A stretch of DNA of 64,000 bases. It comes from an alpha proteobacterium U9-1i (GTDB taxonomy: Bacteria; Pseudomonadota; Alphaproteobacteria; Caulobacterales; Aquidulcibacteraceae). The notes under the pieces are model-generated. The model was given only the letters and a program-made list of their open reading frames with translations, was not told the DNA's origin and did no database searches. This document shows positions 8,337-16,313 of the stretch, one piece after another. The stretch lies in NCBI GenBank assembly GCA_000974665.1, contig BBSY01000003.1:62001-126000 (forward strand), in the 5' to 3' direction. Positions within the stretch are counted from its first letter, which is position 1. Each line of letters starts with the position of its first letter. Both the position numbers and the translations under genes were made by a program.

Positions 8337-8662
8337 GCGGGGATGGCGACGCCCTTGTCGGCGAACAACGCCTTCAATTCCCCGGTCTGGAACATTTCAC
8401 GGACGATGTCGCAGCCGCCAATGAACTCGCCCTTGACGTAGAGCTGCGGGATCGTCGGCCAATTCGTAAACTGCTTGATGCCTTCGCGAAGTTCGGCGTC
8501 TTCCAGGACATTCACGTCGTGAAACTCAACGCCGATATGGTCCAGAATTTGAACCACTTGGTTCGAGAAGCCGCACATTGGACGCTCGGCGACGCCTTTC
8601 ATGAACAGCACCACGTCGTGGGCGGCCACTGTGCGCTGAATGTTGTCGAAAGTGTCGCTCAT
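8333..8662 (-). CDS. grxD: Monothiol glutaredoxin (Grx4/GrxD type)
   Basis: Binds and transfers [2Fe-2S] clusters together with BolA partners. The 109-residue product has the CGFS active site (RPMCGFSNQVVQIL), WPTIPQLYVKGEFIGGCDI with the cis-proline and glutathione-binding GGCD, and the usual family length. It lies 55 bases downstream of a bolA-family gene on the same strand, the classic partner pair, and overlaps the convergent protease gene by 4 bases. Confidence 0.97.
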   Translation of the reverse strand: MSDTFDNIQRTVAAHDVVLFMKGVAERPMCGFSNQVVQILDHIGVEFHDVNVLEDAELREGIKQFTNWPTIPQLYVKGEFIGGCDIVREMFQTGELKALFADKGVAIPA

Positions 8663-8717
8663 AGGCCCCTGGCTCCCTTGACCATCAAGCCTGAGGTAGG
8701 CGCGCCCGGCTTGGGCA

Positions 8718-8954
8718 TCAAGCCGGCTTAGGTGCTGTGTCGAGCGCTAAGGCGTGGAGGGCGCCGCCCATGCGCCCCTCCAGGGCGGCGTAAACCATCT
8801 GATGTTGGGCCACCCGGCTTTTACCCTGGAAGGCGGCCGACCGAATGACAGCTTTATAGTGGTCTCCGTCTCCCGCGAGGTCTTGGATGCTGATGTCGGC
8901 GTCGGGAAAGCCTCGTCGCAAGAGGGCTTCAAGGTCTGCGGCGGCCATAGCCAT
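8718..8954 (-). CDS. bolA: BolA/IbaG family protein
   Basis: Product of 78 residues starting MAMAAADLEALLRRGFPDADI, with BolA-family features DGDHYKAVIRSAAFQGKSRVAQHQMVYAALEGRMGGALHALAL, including the helix-turn-strand with the conserved His. BolA proteins form [2Fe-2S] heterodimers with CGFS glutaredoxins, and grxD follows directly. ATG 8954 is chosen because AGGAG lies 10 bases upstream; the longer frame to 9053 has no ribosome binding site and is not BolA-like. Confidence 0.93.
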   Translation of the reverse strand: MAMAAADLEALLRRGFPDADISIQDLAGDGDHYKAVIRSAAFQGKSRVAQHQMVYAALEGRMGGALHALALDTAPKPA

Positions 8955-9411
8955 GTCTATACAACTCCTGCTTTTGTATTCGTGGGGGCTTCGCGTAGAT
9001 ACTGATGTAATTGGCACGATCACAAAAGATTTTGTTGCTCCACTGGCCCCCATTCGGGCAAGAGCGCACGTCCCTGAAAAAGGGTCCGCGCAGGGGCATA
9101 CGATTTTTAGGGATCGCCCACTGCGTGGGAGGCGTTGACAAGAGCACCTTTTCCTAAAATTTAGGGTGCTGGCGTCGTTAGCTCACATGGACCACAAGAC
9201 CGCGATAGCGGCGGGGCCGGTGAGGGTAGGTGGGAGGATGCGTCGAGGGTTCAAGAGTTCGGTCGCCGGTCTCACCCTCCATCCGATCATCACCACGCTC
9301 AAAAGGACTTCCGGCGGCGAGGCTATGCGCGTTCATCCAAGGGTGCGCGGTTTCGTCGGACATGACAGAAACTGACACACCGCAACTGAGCACAGGGCAA
9401 AAGGGCAGATC
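8955..9411. other. 457-bp intergenic leader between bolA and exbB
   Basis: No convincing gene was found on either strand; the short open frames here have no ribosome binding sites or recognisable products. The stretch must hold the divergent promoters of bolA-grxD and of the exbB operon. It contains a TTGACA at 9135-9140, a perfect palindrome at 9153-9165 and about 245 bases of possible untranslated leader before exbB. Confidence 0.6.
9143..9170. promoter_or_regulatory. Candidate operator and promoter region of the exbB operon
   Basis: CCTAAAATTTAGG (9153-9165) is a perfect 13-bp odd palindrome. It is flanked by AGCAC (9143-9147) and GTGCT (9166-9170), which are also complementary but unevenly spaced. 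A TTGACA hexamer (9135-9140) lies just upstream, so the palindrome would sit over the spacer and -10 region. The cognate regulator is unknown. Confidence 0.4.
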
Positions 9412-10266
9412 ATGACGTTGATGCAATCGCTGTTGTTCGCAGCACAGCAAACTCCCGCAACGCAGCCGGGCGCGACCACCGCGCCGACGACACCCGCACC
9501 GGTGACCCCGGCGCCATCGGCCGCTGAACTGGAAGCTGCTAAGCAGCGCGGGGCTGACGCCGCCGCCGAAGCCGCTGGCCACCAAGAGGTCAGCATCTGG
9601 CAATTGGTGCAGGAACTGAACTCGGTTGAATTGGGCGTTATGCTCATCTTGGCGCTCTGCGCCATCTACGCCGTCGCGCTGCTGTTTGAAAAAATCTACG
9701 TCATGCGCAAGGCCGGCAAGCAAACGAAGGATTTCCTGGCCTCGTTCCGCAAGGCCAATTCGGTTGAAGAAGCCGAAGCCATCGTTCGCAAGCTGCCGCA
9801 ATCGGGCATCAAGACGATGTTCGACGCCGGCATGAACGAAGTTCGCCGCACGCAGGACCTCGGGCTCTACACGATGCGCGACGCGCGCGACCACACGATG
9901 CAGCGTGTAGGCTCGGCGATGCAGACGCGTCAGAACGAGTATCTCGACGACCTGGGCTCCTCGATGACCTTCCTCGCTTCGATCGGCGCGAACGCTCCGT
10001 TCATCGGTCTGTTCGGCACGGTGTGGGGCATCATGGTGGCCTTCGTCGGTATCGCCCAAACCCAAACCACGTCGCTCGCGGTCGTCGCGCCTGGCATCGC
10101 CGGCGCTCTGCTCGCGACCGCCGCTGGTCTCGCCGCCGCTATCCCGGCCGTGTTGATCTACAACTTCGCCGCCAAGCAAATCTCCAAGCAAGCCAACAAG
10201 CTCGAGGATTTCTCCGCCGAGTTCATTGCGCTCGTTTCTCGTGACATGGACCGTCGCGCCGGCTGA
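9412..10266 (+). CDS. exbB: MotA/TolQ/ExbB proton channel family protein
   Basis: Inner-membrane proton channel subunit that powers TonB (or TolA) with ExbD. The 284-residue product has an N-terminal hydrophobic start, a Pro/Ala/Thr-rich segment (about 14-60), then three membrane helices at about 75-95, 190-210 and 225-250. The conserved GTVWGIMVAFVGIAQ and PGIAGALLATAAGLAAAIPAVLIYN motifs are present. It is the only ExbB in the cluster, and must serve the three ExbD and two TonB-like genes that follow. The start is supported by the preceding AGGGCAGATC and by the hydrophobic N-terminus. Confidence 0.95.
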   Translation: MTLMQSLLFAAQQTPATQPGATTAPTTPAPVTPAPSAAELEAAKQRGADAAAEAAGHQEVSIWQLVQELNSVELGVMLILALCAIYAVALLFEKIYVMRKAGKQTKDFLASFRKANSVEEAEAIVRKLPQSGIKTMFDAGMNEVRRTQDLGLYTMRDARDHTMQRVGSAMQTRQNEYLDDLGSSMTFLASIGANAPFIGLFGTVWGIMVAFVGIAQTQTTSLAVVAPGIAGALLATAAGLAAAIPAVLIYNFAAKQISKQANKLEDFSAEFIALVSRDMDRRAG

Positions 10267-10294
10267 GGCATCCGCTTGAAGGGAGGTACCCCCT

Positions 10295-10762
10295 ATGGCG
10301 GGTAAAGTTTCTGGCGGTGGAAGCCGTGGCAGAGCGGCGGTGAATGCGGATCCAAACGTGATCCCCTTCATCGACGTCATGCTTGTGCTCGTGATCATCT
10401 TCATGATCGCCGCTCCAATTTCGACGGTGGATATCGAAGTCGATATGCCAACCTCGAAGATCGACCCGTCACGACGGCCGCCAAAGCCGACGTGGGTGTC
10501 GATTACGGAAGACGCCACTGGGCTTCGCGTGTTCGTCATGAACGACGAAGTGCCGATGGAAGGTCTTGGAGAAGCAGCGTACGAGGCGGTGAAGACGAAC
10601 GATCCCCGCATCGCCAACGATGATTTCGAGGTCAAGGACCAGCGCATCTATATCCGCGCTGACGGGACCACGGCTTATCGCAACGTTGTGCGGGTGATGA
10701 ACCAGCTCCAGAACCGTGGCTTCACCAAAATCGGCTTCGTCGCCGAAGATCGACGGAGCTGA
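10295..10762 (+). CDS. exbD: ExbD/TolR family biopolymer transport protein (copy 1)
   Basis: Single-pass inner-membrane protein of 155 residues. DPNVIPFIDVMLVLVIIFMIAAP gives the single helix (about 27-47) with the essential Asp, and the C-terminal periplasmic domain ends RADGTTAYRNVVRVMNQLQNRGFTKIGFVAE, typical of ExbD. A strong GGAGG lies upstream of the ATG. It is 28 bases after exbB and 3 bases before the second exbD. Confidence 0.95.
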   Translation: MAGKVSGGGSRGRAAVNADPNVIPFIDVMLVLVIIFMIAAPISTVDIEVDMPTSKIDPSRRPPKPTWVSITEDATGLRVFVMNDEVPMEGLGEAAYEAVKTNDPRIANDDFEVKDQRIYIRADGTTAYRNVVRVMNQLQNRGFTKIGFVAEDRRS

Positions 10763-10765
10763 GAC

Positions 10766-11242
10766 ATGGGAGCCAAAGTTTCTGGTGGCGGCGGCGGAAA
10801 GAAGGGCCACCTTGAGCCCAATTCCGATCCGAACGTCATTCCGTTCATCGACATTCTGCTGGTGCTGCTGATTATCTTCATGGTCACCGCGCCGATCCCA
10901 ACCGTCGACATTCGCGTCGACTTGCCGCCGCCCAACCCGGTGCCGATCCGATTGGAGGGTTTGAACCCGACGATCGTTGGCATCCGCGAAGGCGCTGCGG
11001 GTATGGAGATCTTCGTGGACGAAGAGACCGTCACGTTGGCCACGTTAGGCGCGCGCACGCTCGACCACGCCATCCGGAACAATCCGGCTCTGAACGTGGA
11101 AGACGTCTACGCCGAGGCGCGCGTCTTCGTGCGCGCTGACCAGTCGACTGCCTATGCGAACGTCGTCAACGTCATGAGCCAGTTGCAGGGAGAAGGTTTC
11201 GCCAAAGTCGGAATCTTCGCCGAACTCGCGAGTGAGGGCTGA
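10766..11242 (+). CDS. exbD: ExbD/TolR family biopolymer transport protein (copy 2)
   Basis: Paralogue of the preceding gene: 158 residues, near-identical opening MGAKVSGGGGGKK versus MAGKVSGGGSR, helix NVIPFIDILLVLLIIFMVTAP with the conserved Asp, and periplasmic domain ending RADQSTAYANVVNVMSQLQGEGFAKVGIFAE. The periplasmic part has diverged (VRIDLPPPNPVP-like segment after the helix). Two ExbD proteins per operon let hetero-oligomers form; that is inference. Confidence 0.95.
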   Translation: MGAKVSGGGGGKKGHLEPNSDPNVIPFIDILLVLLIIFMVTAPIPTVDIRVDLPPPNPVPIRLEGLNPTIVGIREGAAGMEIFVDEETVTLATLGARTLDHAIRNNPALNVEDVYAEARVFVRADQSTAYANVVNVMSQLQGEGFAKVGIFAELASEG

Positions 11243-11245
11243 ACC

Positions 11246-11839
11246 ATGATCCAGCTCAGACTTATTTCGCTCGGCCTCGCGGCGGTTATCTGCGTCACGT
11301 TGGTCTACATCGCCCTCACGGGTAAATTCCAAGCCATCACCGACATCTTTGAAGACCCGGATGCGGTGAAGGTGGAAATCGAAGAAAAGGAAAAGCCGCC
11401 GCCACCACCGCCGCCGCCGCCGGATCGTCCGCCGCCGCCGCCGCCGCCTGAACAGCGTGTGCCGCCGCCGGACTTGAGCGCGCCGCCGACGCCGACGCCC
11501 ATTCCAGTGGCCGTCGACCCGCCGCCGGCTCCGCCATCTCCGGTGCTCACCGGCGCCGTATGGCTTCGCCGTCCGGGCGCGGGCGACTTCGACCGGCACT
11601 ATCCAAGCCGGGCGATGGATCGTCAGCAAGAAGGCCGCGTTGTGCTCGACTGCTTGGTCGGCGCTGATGGCCGGATCGCTTGCTCGGTATCGTCGGAAGA
11701 TCCGTCAGGCTGGGGCTTCGGTGAAGCCGCGCTGCGGATTTCGCGTTCGTTCCAAATGGCCGCCCAGACCTCATCCGGTCAGGCGACCTCGGGGGGGCGC
11801 ATCAGGGTGCCGATCACCTTCCGTCTGCCGGAAGAGTGA
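11246..11839 (+). CDS. tonB: TonB-like energy transducer with polyproline linker
   Basis: Product of 197 residues: N-terminal membrane anchor (about 5-25), an acidic/lysine segment (VKVEIEEKEK), then a proline-rich linker with two runs of seven to nine prolines, as in TonB spanning the periplasm. The C-terminal domain (about 105-195) has HYPSRAMDRQQEGRVVLDCLVGADGRIACSV, WGFGEAALRISRSFQM and RIRVPITFRLP, the TonB_C pattern with an added Cys pair. It ends the first transcription unit, 23 bases before a strong terminator. Confidence 0.92.
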   Translation: MIQLRLISLGLAAVICVTLVYIALTGKFQAITDIFEDPDAVKVEIEEKEKPPPPPPPPPDRPPPPPPPEQRVPPPDLSAPPTPTPIPVAVDPPPAPPSPVLTGAVWLRRPGAGDFDRHYPSRAMDRQQEGRVVLDCLVGADGRIACSVSSEDPSGWGFGEAALRISRSFQMAAQTSSGQATSGGRIRVPITFRLPEE

Positions 11840-11861
11840 GGCGCTTCAAGGCGTGAAAATC

Positions 11862-11892
11862 GGGCCGCGAGCGAAAGCTCGCGGCCCTTTTT
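11862..11892 (+). terminator. Rho-independent terminator after the first exbBDD-tonB unit
   Basis: GGGCCGCGAGC (11862-11872), GAAA tetraloop, GCTCGCGGCCC (11877-11887), then five T. This is an 11-bp perfect GC-rich stem. It separates exbB-exbD-exbD-tonB from the third exbD and second TonB-like gene. Confidence 0.95.
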
Positions 11893-11903
11893 CGTTTCCG
11901 CAC

Positions 11904-11935
11904 GCAAGCGTGATGCGGCTCTCCTCCGTGTGATT
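11904..11935 (+). repeat. Direct repeat, copy 1 (upstream of third exbD)
   Basis: Begins GCAAGCGTGATGCG and matches the stretch at 12451-12482 at the first 14 bases and at most later positions (CTC, CCG, GTGA, TTG blocks). Both copies lie just before genes of the second exbD-tonB unit. They may be remnants of a duplicated leader or shared regulatory sites. Confidence 0.4.
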
Positions 11936-11988
11936 GGTCAGTGCGCGCAGCGGCGCGCACGCTTCATGCATCGCAACGGGAGGCATGA

Positions 11989-12444
11989 ATGGCTGGCGCG
12001 ATCACATCCGATACCGGACGTCGTATGCAGCCAAACGTGCAGCCGAACGTCATCCCGTTCATCGACGTGCTGTTGGTGTTGCTGATCATTTTCATGGTGA
12101 CCGCGCCCAAGCCGACGACGGATATTCGCGTTGATGCGCCGACGCTCAGCGGACCGGCGAGCCATGCGCGTCCGACAATCGTCGCGATTTTTCGGGCTGA
12201 CGGCGCGCTTCGTATTGAGGTGGATGGCGAGACGACATCGCCGGGTGATCTTGCTGGGTTGGTGCTCGCGCGCGCTGCCGCGAATAATCCAACGACGCCC
12301 ACGCAAGACTTAAAACGTGAAGCGCGCATCTTCGTCCGCGCTGACCTGGACGTGGCGTATCAATCCGTCATCAGTGTGATGGATGAACTCTACGGCGCCC
12401 AGTTCGCCCGTATCGGTGTCTATGCGCAGGATGCCGACGCCTGA
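11989..12444 (+). CDS. exbD: ExbD/TolR family biopolymer transport protein (copy 3)
   Basis: Third ExbD paralogue, 151 residues. The helix QPNVIPFIDVLLVLLIIFMVTAP (about 18-38) keeps the essential Asp, and the C-terminus reads VRADLDVAYQSVISVMDELYGAQFARIGVYAQ. GGGAGG sits 5 bases before the ATG. It stands beyond a terminator, so expression is probably independent of the first unit. Its partner is likely the second TonB-like protein 105 bases downstream. Confidence 0.93.
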   Translation: MAGAITSDTGRRMQPNVQPNVIPFIDVLLVLLIIFMVTAPKPTTDIRVDAPTLSGPASHARPTIVAIFRADGALRIEVDGETTSPGDLAGLVLARAAANNPTTPTQDLKREARIFVRADLDVAYQSVISVMDELYGAQFARIGVYAQDADA

Positions 12445-12450
12445 GATCGC

Positions 12451-12482
12451 GCAAGCGTGATGCGCCTCGCGACCGCGTGAAT
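12451..12482 (+). repeat. Direct repeat, copy 2 (upstream of second tonB)
   Basis: Starts with the same GCAAGCGTGATGCG as 11904-11917 and continues with partial identity. It lies between the third exbD and the second TonB-like gene, about 68 bases before the latter's ATG. Confidence 0.4.
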
Positions 12483-12549
12483 TGCAGCAATACCAATGCT
12501 TCCGCATTCTTAGAGAACGCCGCGCGAATGGCGGCGAAGGGAGGTTCGC

Positions 12550-13131
12550 ATGCCGCAAGCTCTGCAAACGCGCGTCGCATCGCTCGGGGCTTCGGCTTTA
12601 TTGCTAGGCGCTGCTTTTGTTGCGGCGGTAAGCATGCGTTACGTCATTGAGGGGGCGCCTGTAACTTTGAGCGATCCCGCGTTCGAGATGATCGAGCGCC
12701 CTGAGATAGCGCCGCCGAGGACGGCGCCCGAAATCAGATTGCCGACGACATCGCAGGAAGAGGCAATCACAACGCTGCCGCCGATGACGCCGCAAGAAGT
12801 CTCGGCGGAGCCGACGACCATCGCATTCACGGGCCCGCCATCGGTTGTGACGATGACCGACCCGGACTGGATCGAGCGCCCCCGGGATCTGGAACGCTAC
12901 TACCCCCGCCGCGCCATGCGCATGGGTATTGAGGCCAGCGTGACGCTTGATTGCCTTGTGGGAACGGATGGACGGCTCAGCTGCACCGTCCTGTCGGAAA
13001 GCCCGCCCAATTGGGGATTTGGCGAGGCGGCGCAACGCATAGCCAGCGAACATCGCATGCGCCCTGCAACCAGAGACGGTCAGGCGGTTGAAGCGCGGTA
13101 CGTCATGAGGGTGCCGTTCACCCTTCAGTGA
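12550..13131 (+). CDS. tonB: TonB-like energy transducer without polyproline linker
   Basis: Product of 193 residues with an N-terminal membrane helix (about 8-30, VASLGASALLLGAAFVAAVSM) and a linker rich in Pro, Thr and Glu but without long proline runs. The C-terminal domain mirrors the first TonB-like protein: RYYPRRAMRMGIEASVTLDCLVGTDGRLSCTV, PPNWGFGEAAQRIASEHRM and MRVPFTLQ, including the Cys pair. The two proteins are paralogues with different linkers, so they may serve different outer-membrane receptors or reach differently. GGGAGG precedes the ATG. Confidence 0.85.
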   Translation: MPQALQTRVASLGASALLLGAAFVAAVSMRYVIEGAPVTLSDPAFEMIERPEIAPPRTAPEIRLPTTSQEEAITTLPPMTPQEVSAEPTTIAFTGPPSVVTMTDPDWIERPRDLERYYPRRAMRMGIEASVTLDCLVGTDGRLSCTVLSESPPNWGFGEAAQRIASEHRMRPATRDGQAVEARYVMRVPFTLQ

Positions 13132-13225
13132 CTGCTTCCGCCGACGCATTCTGGCCGTCTTTGGCTCGCAAAAGCGAAACGTGAGGGCTAAGACTGCGCG
13201 TCTTGGAATAAGCAGGAGTTGCTAC

Positions 13226-13627
13226 ATGAAGGTCCTGATCGGCGCCGCCGCCATGGCTGTGCTGTTGAGCGGTGCGGCGTTTGCCCAGGAAACGACGTCC
13301 AACACGCTGGGCCCGCCGCCGGCGAGTTTCCAGGTTCCCGCGTCGCGTTGCGGTGAATTCCCGACGGCGCCTACGCCGCCAGATGGCGCGTCAGCCAGTG
13401 CTGCCGAAATGCAGGCCGCGATGGCGACGTTCGAGGCCTACAACGCGTCGTATCGCCAAGTGCTTGCTTGCCGACGCTCGGAAGCGGAAGAGGCGCAAGC
13501 CATTCAGCAGCGCCGTACGCAGGATTTCAACGGCGCTGTTCAATCGTACAATGGCGTCGTCACTGGCTGGCAGGCCGCTGCCGAGGCTTATAACGGCCGC
13601 AGCCGCGTTCGGCGTCGCGGAAGCTAA
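13226..13627 (+). CDS. Small secreted protein of unknown function
   Basis: Product of 133 residues with a clear signal peptide, MKVLIGAAAMAVLLSGAAFA, cleaved before QETTS. The mature part has a Pro-rich start with PASRCGEFPTAPTPPDGAS and a helical region (AAEMQAAMATFEAYNASYRQVLACRRSEAEEAQ) with two cysteines, and ends in basic RSRVRRRGS. ATG 13226 is chosen since AGGAG lies 6 bases upstream; a GTG at 13181 would hide the signal peptide behind a leader. Not a family I can name. Confidence 0.8.
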   Translation: MKVLIGAAAMAVLLSGAAFAQETTSNTLGPPPASFQVPASRCGEFPTAPTPPDGASASAAEMQAAMATFEAYNASYRQVLACRRSEAEEAQAIQQRRTQDFNGAVQSYNGVVTGWQAAAEAYNGRSRVRRRGS

Positions 13628-14916
13628 TCGAAGGTCTCCGGCGTGACGGCGGCGTTCGGCGCAAAGCGCCAGAGCGGCGTCGTCACCGCCAGGAGCAAAG
13701 CCGCCGCCGCTAGGCCGATGCCTGGTATGAGCGCGGCGGCCTGAGGCCCCATTTGCGCCGCCGCGACACCAACGAGCGCCGAACCGATCGGGGCGCCGCC
13801 CATGAAGCCCATAGAATAGACTGCAAGCACGCGCCCGAGAAACTGCGGGCTTGCTGCGCCTTGCGTGATCGTGCGGCTCATCGAGATCGCGACACCGGCA
13901 GCGAGTCCCCAGACGAGAACGATCGCGGTGAAAACCCAAAACGGTTTGTCAAACGCCAAACTTATGAGGGCGACGGCGCCGACCATATGCGACGCGATCA
14001 AAGCGCGACCTGGGCGCTCCAGCGGCTTGGTTCGGCTGAGCACGACAGCGGAAACAAACGACGCGCTCCAAAAGCTGGCGAACAGCGCCGCGAGCCGCCC
14101 GGCCTGCTCAACGGCTGTGCCGCCATATTGGTCGCGGATGATCAGCGGAAAAAGCACCTGAAATGAGCCGATGATGAAGACGCCGACATAGGCGGCAGAA
14201 ATCAGCATGGGCGCCATCACCGGGTTCTTGAAAGCGTACGCCAAACCATCGCGCACATCACGAATGGCGCCAGAAATCGTCCGTTCGTGGCCGGATGGTT
14301 TCGGCGCGCGCAAGGTGAGCGAGAGCGAGGCCGCGATCAGAAGCGTGAGCGCCTGAGCCATAAGGAACGGGCCCGGCGACGCGCCCGCCGCGCGGGCGAA
14401 GAGTATCCCGCAAATCTGCGCGCCGATCTGAACGGCGGTGGTGGTGGCGGCGGCCGTGGCGAGCGACGTGTTTCGTCCGCGATCGACCTCGCGCGCGACG
14501 ACACCGTTGAGGGCGGCGTCGCGTGTTGGCATCAAAAACGCGGCGCACGATCCCACGAGCACCGCATAAACGATCAAAACCTCATAACTGAGCAGGTTGG
14601 CCGAAACGATCACGCTCAGCGCAATCGATGCAGCGGCAAAGAAGAGGTGCAGCAAAGCGAGCGCCGAAGCAGGGCGCGCGCGCTCGGCGAAGAGCCCGCC
14701 CAACAGCAGGAAGCAGAACATCGGCGCTGACAGCGCCGACTGCGCTAGGCCCACGCGCGTGGGCCCTTCATGCAAGACGAAGGCGACCAGCGACGGAAAC
14801 AGAACGAATTGCATGCCGAAGGCAAAAAAATACGCTCCGACAAGGGCGTAATAGAGCGGCAGCTCCGGCAGAGCCGAACGCGCATGTGTTCCGCGTGGAG
14901 GCGGGACAGGGTCCAT
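13624..14916 (-). CDS. MFS transporter (EntS-like, MFS_3 type)
   Basis: Membrane transporter of 430 residues with about 12 helices. Typical features are FVLHEGPTRVGLAQSALSAPMF near helix 2, AFLMPTRDAALNGVVAREVDRGRNTSLATAAA after helix 4, and the C-half MSRTITQGAASPQFLGRVLAVYSMGFMGGAPIGSALVG. These match the enterobactin-exporter-like MFS_3 branch. Substrate unknown; siderophore export would fit the neighbouring TonB system but is only a guess. It overlaps the convergent secreted-protein gene by 4 bases and is divergent from the DUF2336 gene. Confidence 0.88.
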   Translation of the reverse strand: MDPVPPPRGTHARSALPELPLYYALVGAYFFAFGMQFVLFPSLVAFVLHEGPTRVGLAQSALSAPMFCFLLLGGLFAERARPASALALLHLFFAAASIALSVIVSANLLSYEVLIVYAVLVGSCAAFLMPTRDAALNGVVAREVDRGRNTSLATAAATTTAVQIGAQICGILFARAAGASPGPFLMAQALTLLIAASLSLTLRAPKPSGHERTISGAIRDVRDGLAYAFKNPVMAPMLISAAYVGVFIIGSFQVLFPLIIRDQYGGTAVEQAGRLAALFASFWSASFVSAVVLSRTKPLERPGRALIASHMVGAVALISLAFDKPFWVFTAIVLVWGLAAGVAISMSRTITQGAASPQFLGRVLAVYSMGFMGGAPIGSALVGVAAAQMGPQAAALIPGIGLAAAALLLAVTTPLWRFAPNAAVTPETFD

Positions 14917-14991
14917 CGGATCGCCATTAGGACTGTGTGGCGCGCCTCGTCCAGTACCTGCGTTGTTGACGGTGGGTTAACGGAGCGCGTG

Positions 14992-16230
14992 GTGACCTCG
15001 CCATCAAGTATGTCGAGCGCGAATCAACCCCGCCCGTATCTCGCCGAGGCGCCTCAGCCGTTGGAGCTGAGCACGTCGGTCTCGCCGCGCGCGCGCGACG
15101 CTCTGATTGAACGGTTGTCGGACATTGTTTCGTGGCCGGAAAGCAAGGCGCCGCCGTATGAACGGCAATTGGCCGCCGACATCCTGGTGGGCTTGCTGCG
15201 CACCTCGCGCGTTGAGTTGCGTCAGCGATGCGCGCGCGGCATGGCGCCGATCCATGACGCGCCCAAGGCGTTGATGCGTTACCTCGCTCGAGATGAGATC
15301 AGCGTGGCTCAGCCATTGCTGGAAAACGGGCTCGGCTTCGATGACTCTGATTTGATCGCAACCGTACGCGCGGGCGTCGGGGCGCATTGGCTCGCCATCG
15401 CCAAGCGAAAGAACCTTGGCGAAGCGGTGACCGATGCGCTGATGCAGACAGGTGATGCGGCTGTGATGGAGGCTGTGCTCCGTAACCAGTATGCGCGCCT
15501 ATCCACGCAAGGGATCGATCTGATCGTGGCGCGCTCGCGACAGGCTGTAAGTTTGCCGGGCTTGCTGGTCGTTCGGCCGGAGCTGCGCCCAACGCAGGCC
15601 TTGGTGTTGTTCTGGTGGGCCGATTTCAAAGCGCGTTTGCAAATTTTGCGCCGCTTTGCTGTCGATCGAGGCATCTTGATTCAGGAACTTGGCGACGTGT
15701 TCGCGATCGCTGCTGGCGAAGGCTGGGCGGACGCTGACGCGCGCAAGACGTTGCAGGTAATTGAACGCCGGCAACGCAATCGCGCGGCGGCCGCGCAAAG
15801 TGCGTTTGGCTCGCTCGAAGGCGCGCTCGCCGCGGCTGAGCACGCGCTTGATCAACCGCTGATCAACGAGATCGCGCACCTCGCCGGCGTGAAACCCACC
15901 ACGGCGTCGCAAATTTTCGCCGACGCGGGCGGTGAAGCCATCGCCGTGTTCTGCAAGGCTGTTGGCTTGAAACGTCCAAACCTCATCGCCTTGTGGCGCG
16001 CTTTGCGTCGGCCGATGGGCGATGTGGATAGCAACGATAACCCACTCGGGCGCACGTGTTACGTGTTTGACACATTGGCGACCGCAAAGGCGCAAACCGT
16101 ATTGCGTTATTGGAATTGGTCGTTCACGGCCGATGCCATTGCGCTTGAGCGTGTGTCCTTTGACGAGCCAGAACTTGAGCTTTCGTTGGCGCGACGCAAC
16201 GCCGCGCTGCTGCTGCGCCGCGGCGTCTGA
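14992..16230 (+). CDS. DUF2336 domain protein
   Basis: Product of about 412 residues, soluble and helical with HEAT-like short repeats: RARDALIERLSDIVSWPES, LLRTSRVELRQRCARGMAPIHDAPKALMRYLARDEISVAQPLLE, then AIAKRKNLGEAVTDALMQTGDAAVMEAVLRNQYARLS. This is the DUF2336 pattern, found mainly in alphaproteobacteria and of unknown role. GTG 14992 is chosen because GGAG lies 6 bases upstream; ATG 15010 is an alternative. A second DUF2336 protein is encoded at 31384-32472. C-terminal part (about 290-412) is not a domain I recognise. Confidence 0.8.
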   Translation: MTSPSSMSSANQPRPYLAEAPQPLELSTSVSPRARDALIERLSDIVSWPESKAPPYERQLAADILVGLLRTSRVELRQRCARGMAPIHDAPKALMRYLARDEISVAQPLLENGLGFDDSDLIATVRAGVGAHWLAIAKRKNLGEAVTDALMQTGDAAVMEAVLRNQYARLSTQGIDLIVARSRQAVSLPGLLVVRPELRPTQALVLFWWADFKARLQILRRFAVDRGILIQELGDVFAIAAGEGWADADARKTLQVIERRQRNRAAAAQSAFGSLEGALAAAEHALDQPLINEIAHLAGVKPTTASQIFADAGGEAIAVFCKAVGLKRPNLIALWRALRRPMGDVDSNDNPLGRTCYVFDTLATAKAQTVLRYWNWSFTADAIALERVSFDEPELELSLARRNAALLLRRGV

Positions 16231-16313
16231 TTCGGCTGACTGTTCGACTGGCGAATCCCTTGCCTAAAGCCTAATCCTCTTGCCGCGCGCCGGCGGCGCG
16301 GAGGGAGGCGTTC

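Noticed and set aside
8955-9411. A small gene in the leader between bolA and exbB
   Set aside because: Several open frames of 60-80 codons exist, but none has a ribosome binding site, a signal peptide or a recognisable motif.
9178-10647. 489-codon minus-strand open frame
   Set aside because: It lies opposite exbB and exbD, whose plus-strand products are unmistakable. The frame is kept open by high GC.
11393-11480. CCG-rich tandem repeats
   Set aside because: They encode the polyproline linker of the TonB-like protein; not an independent repeat element.
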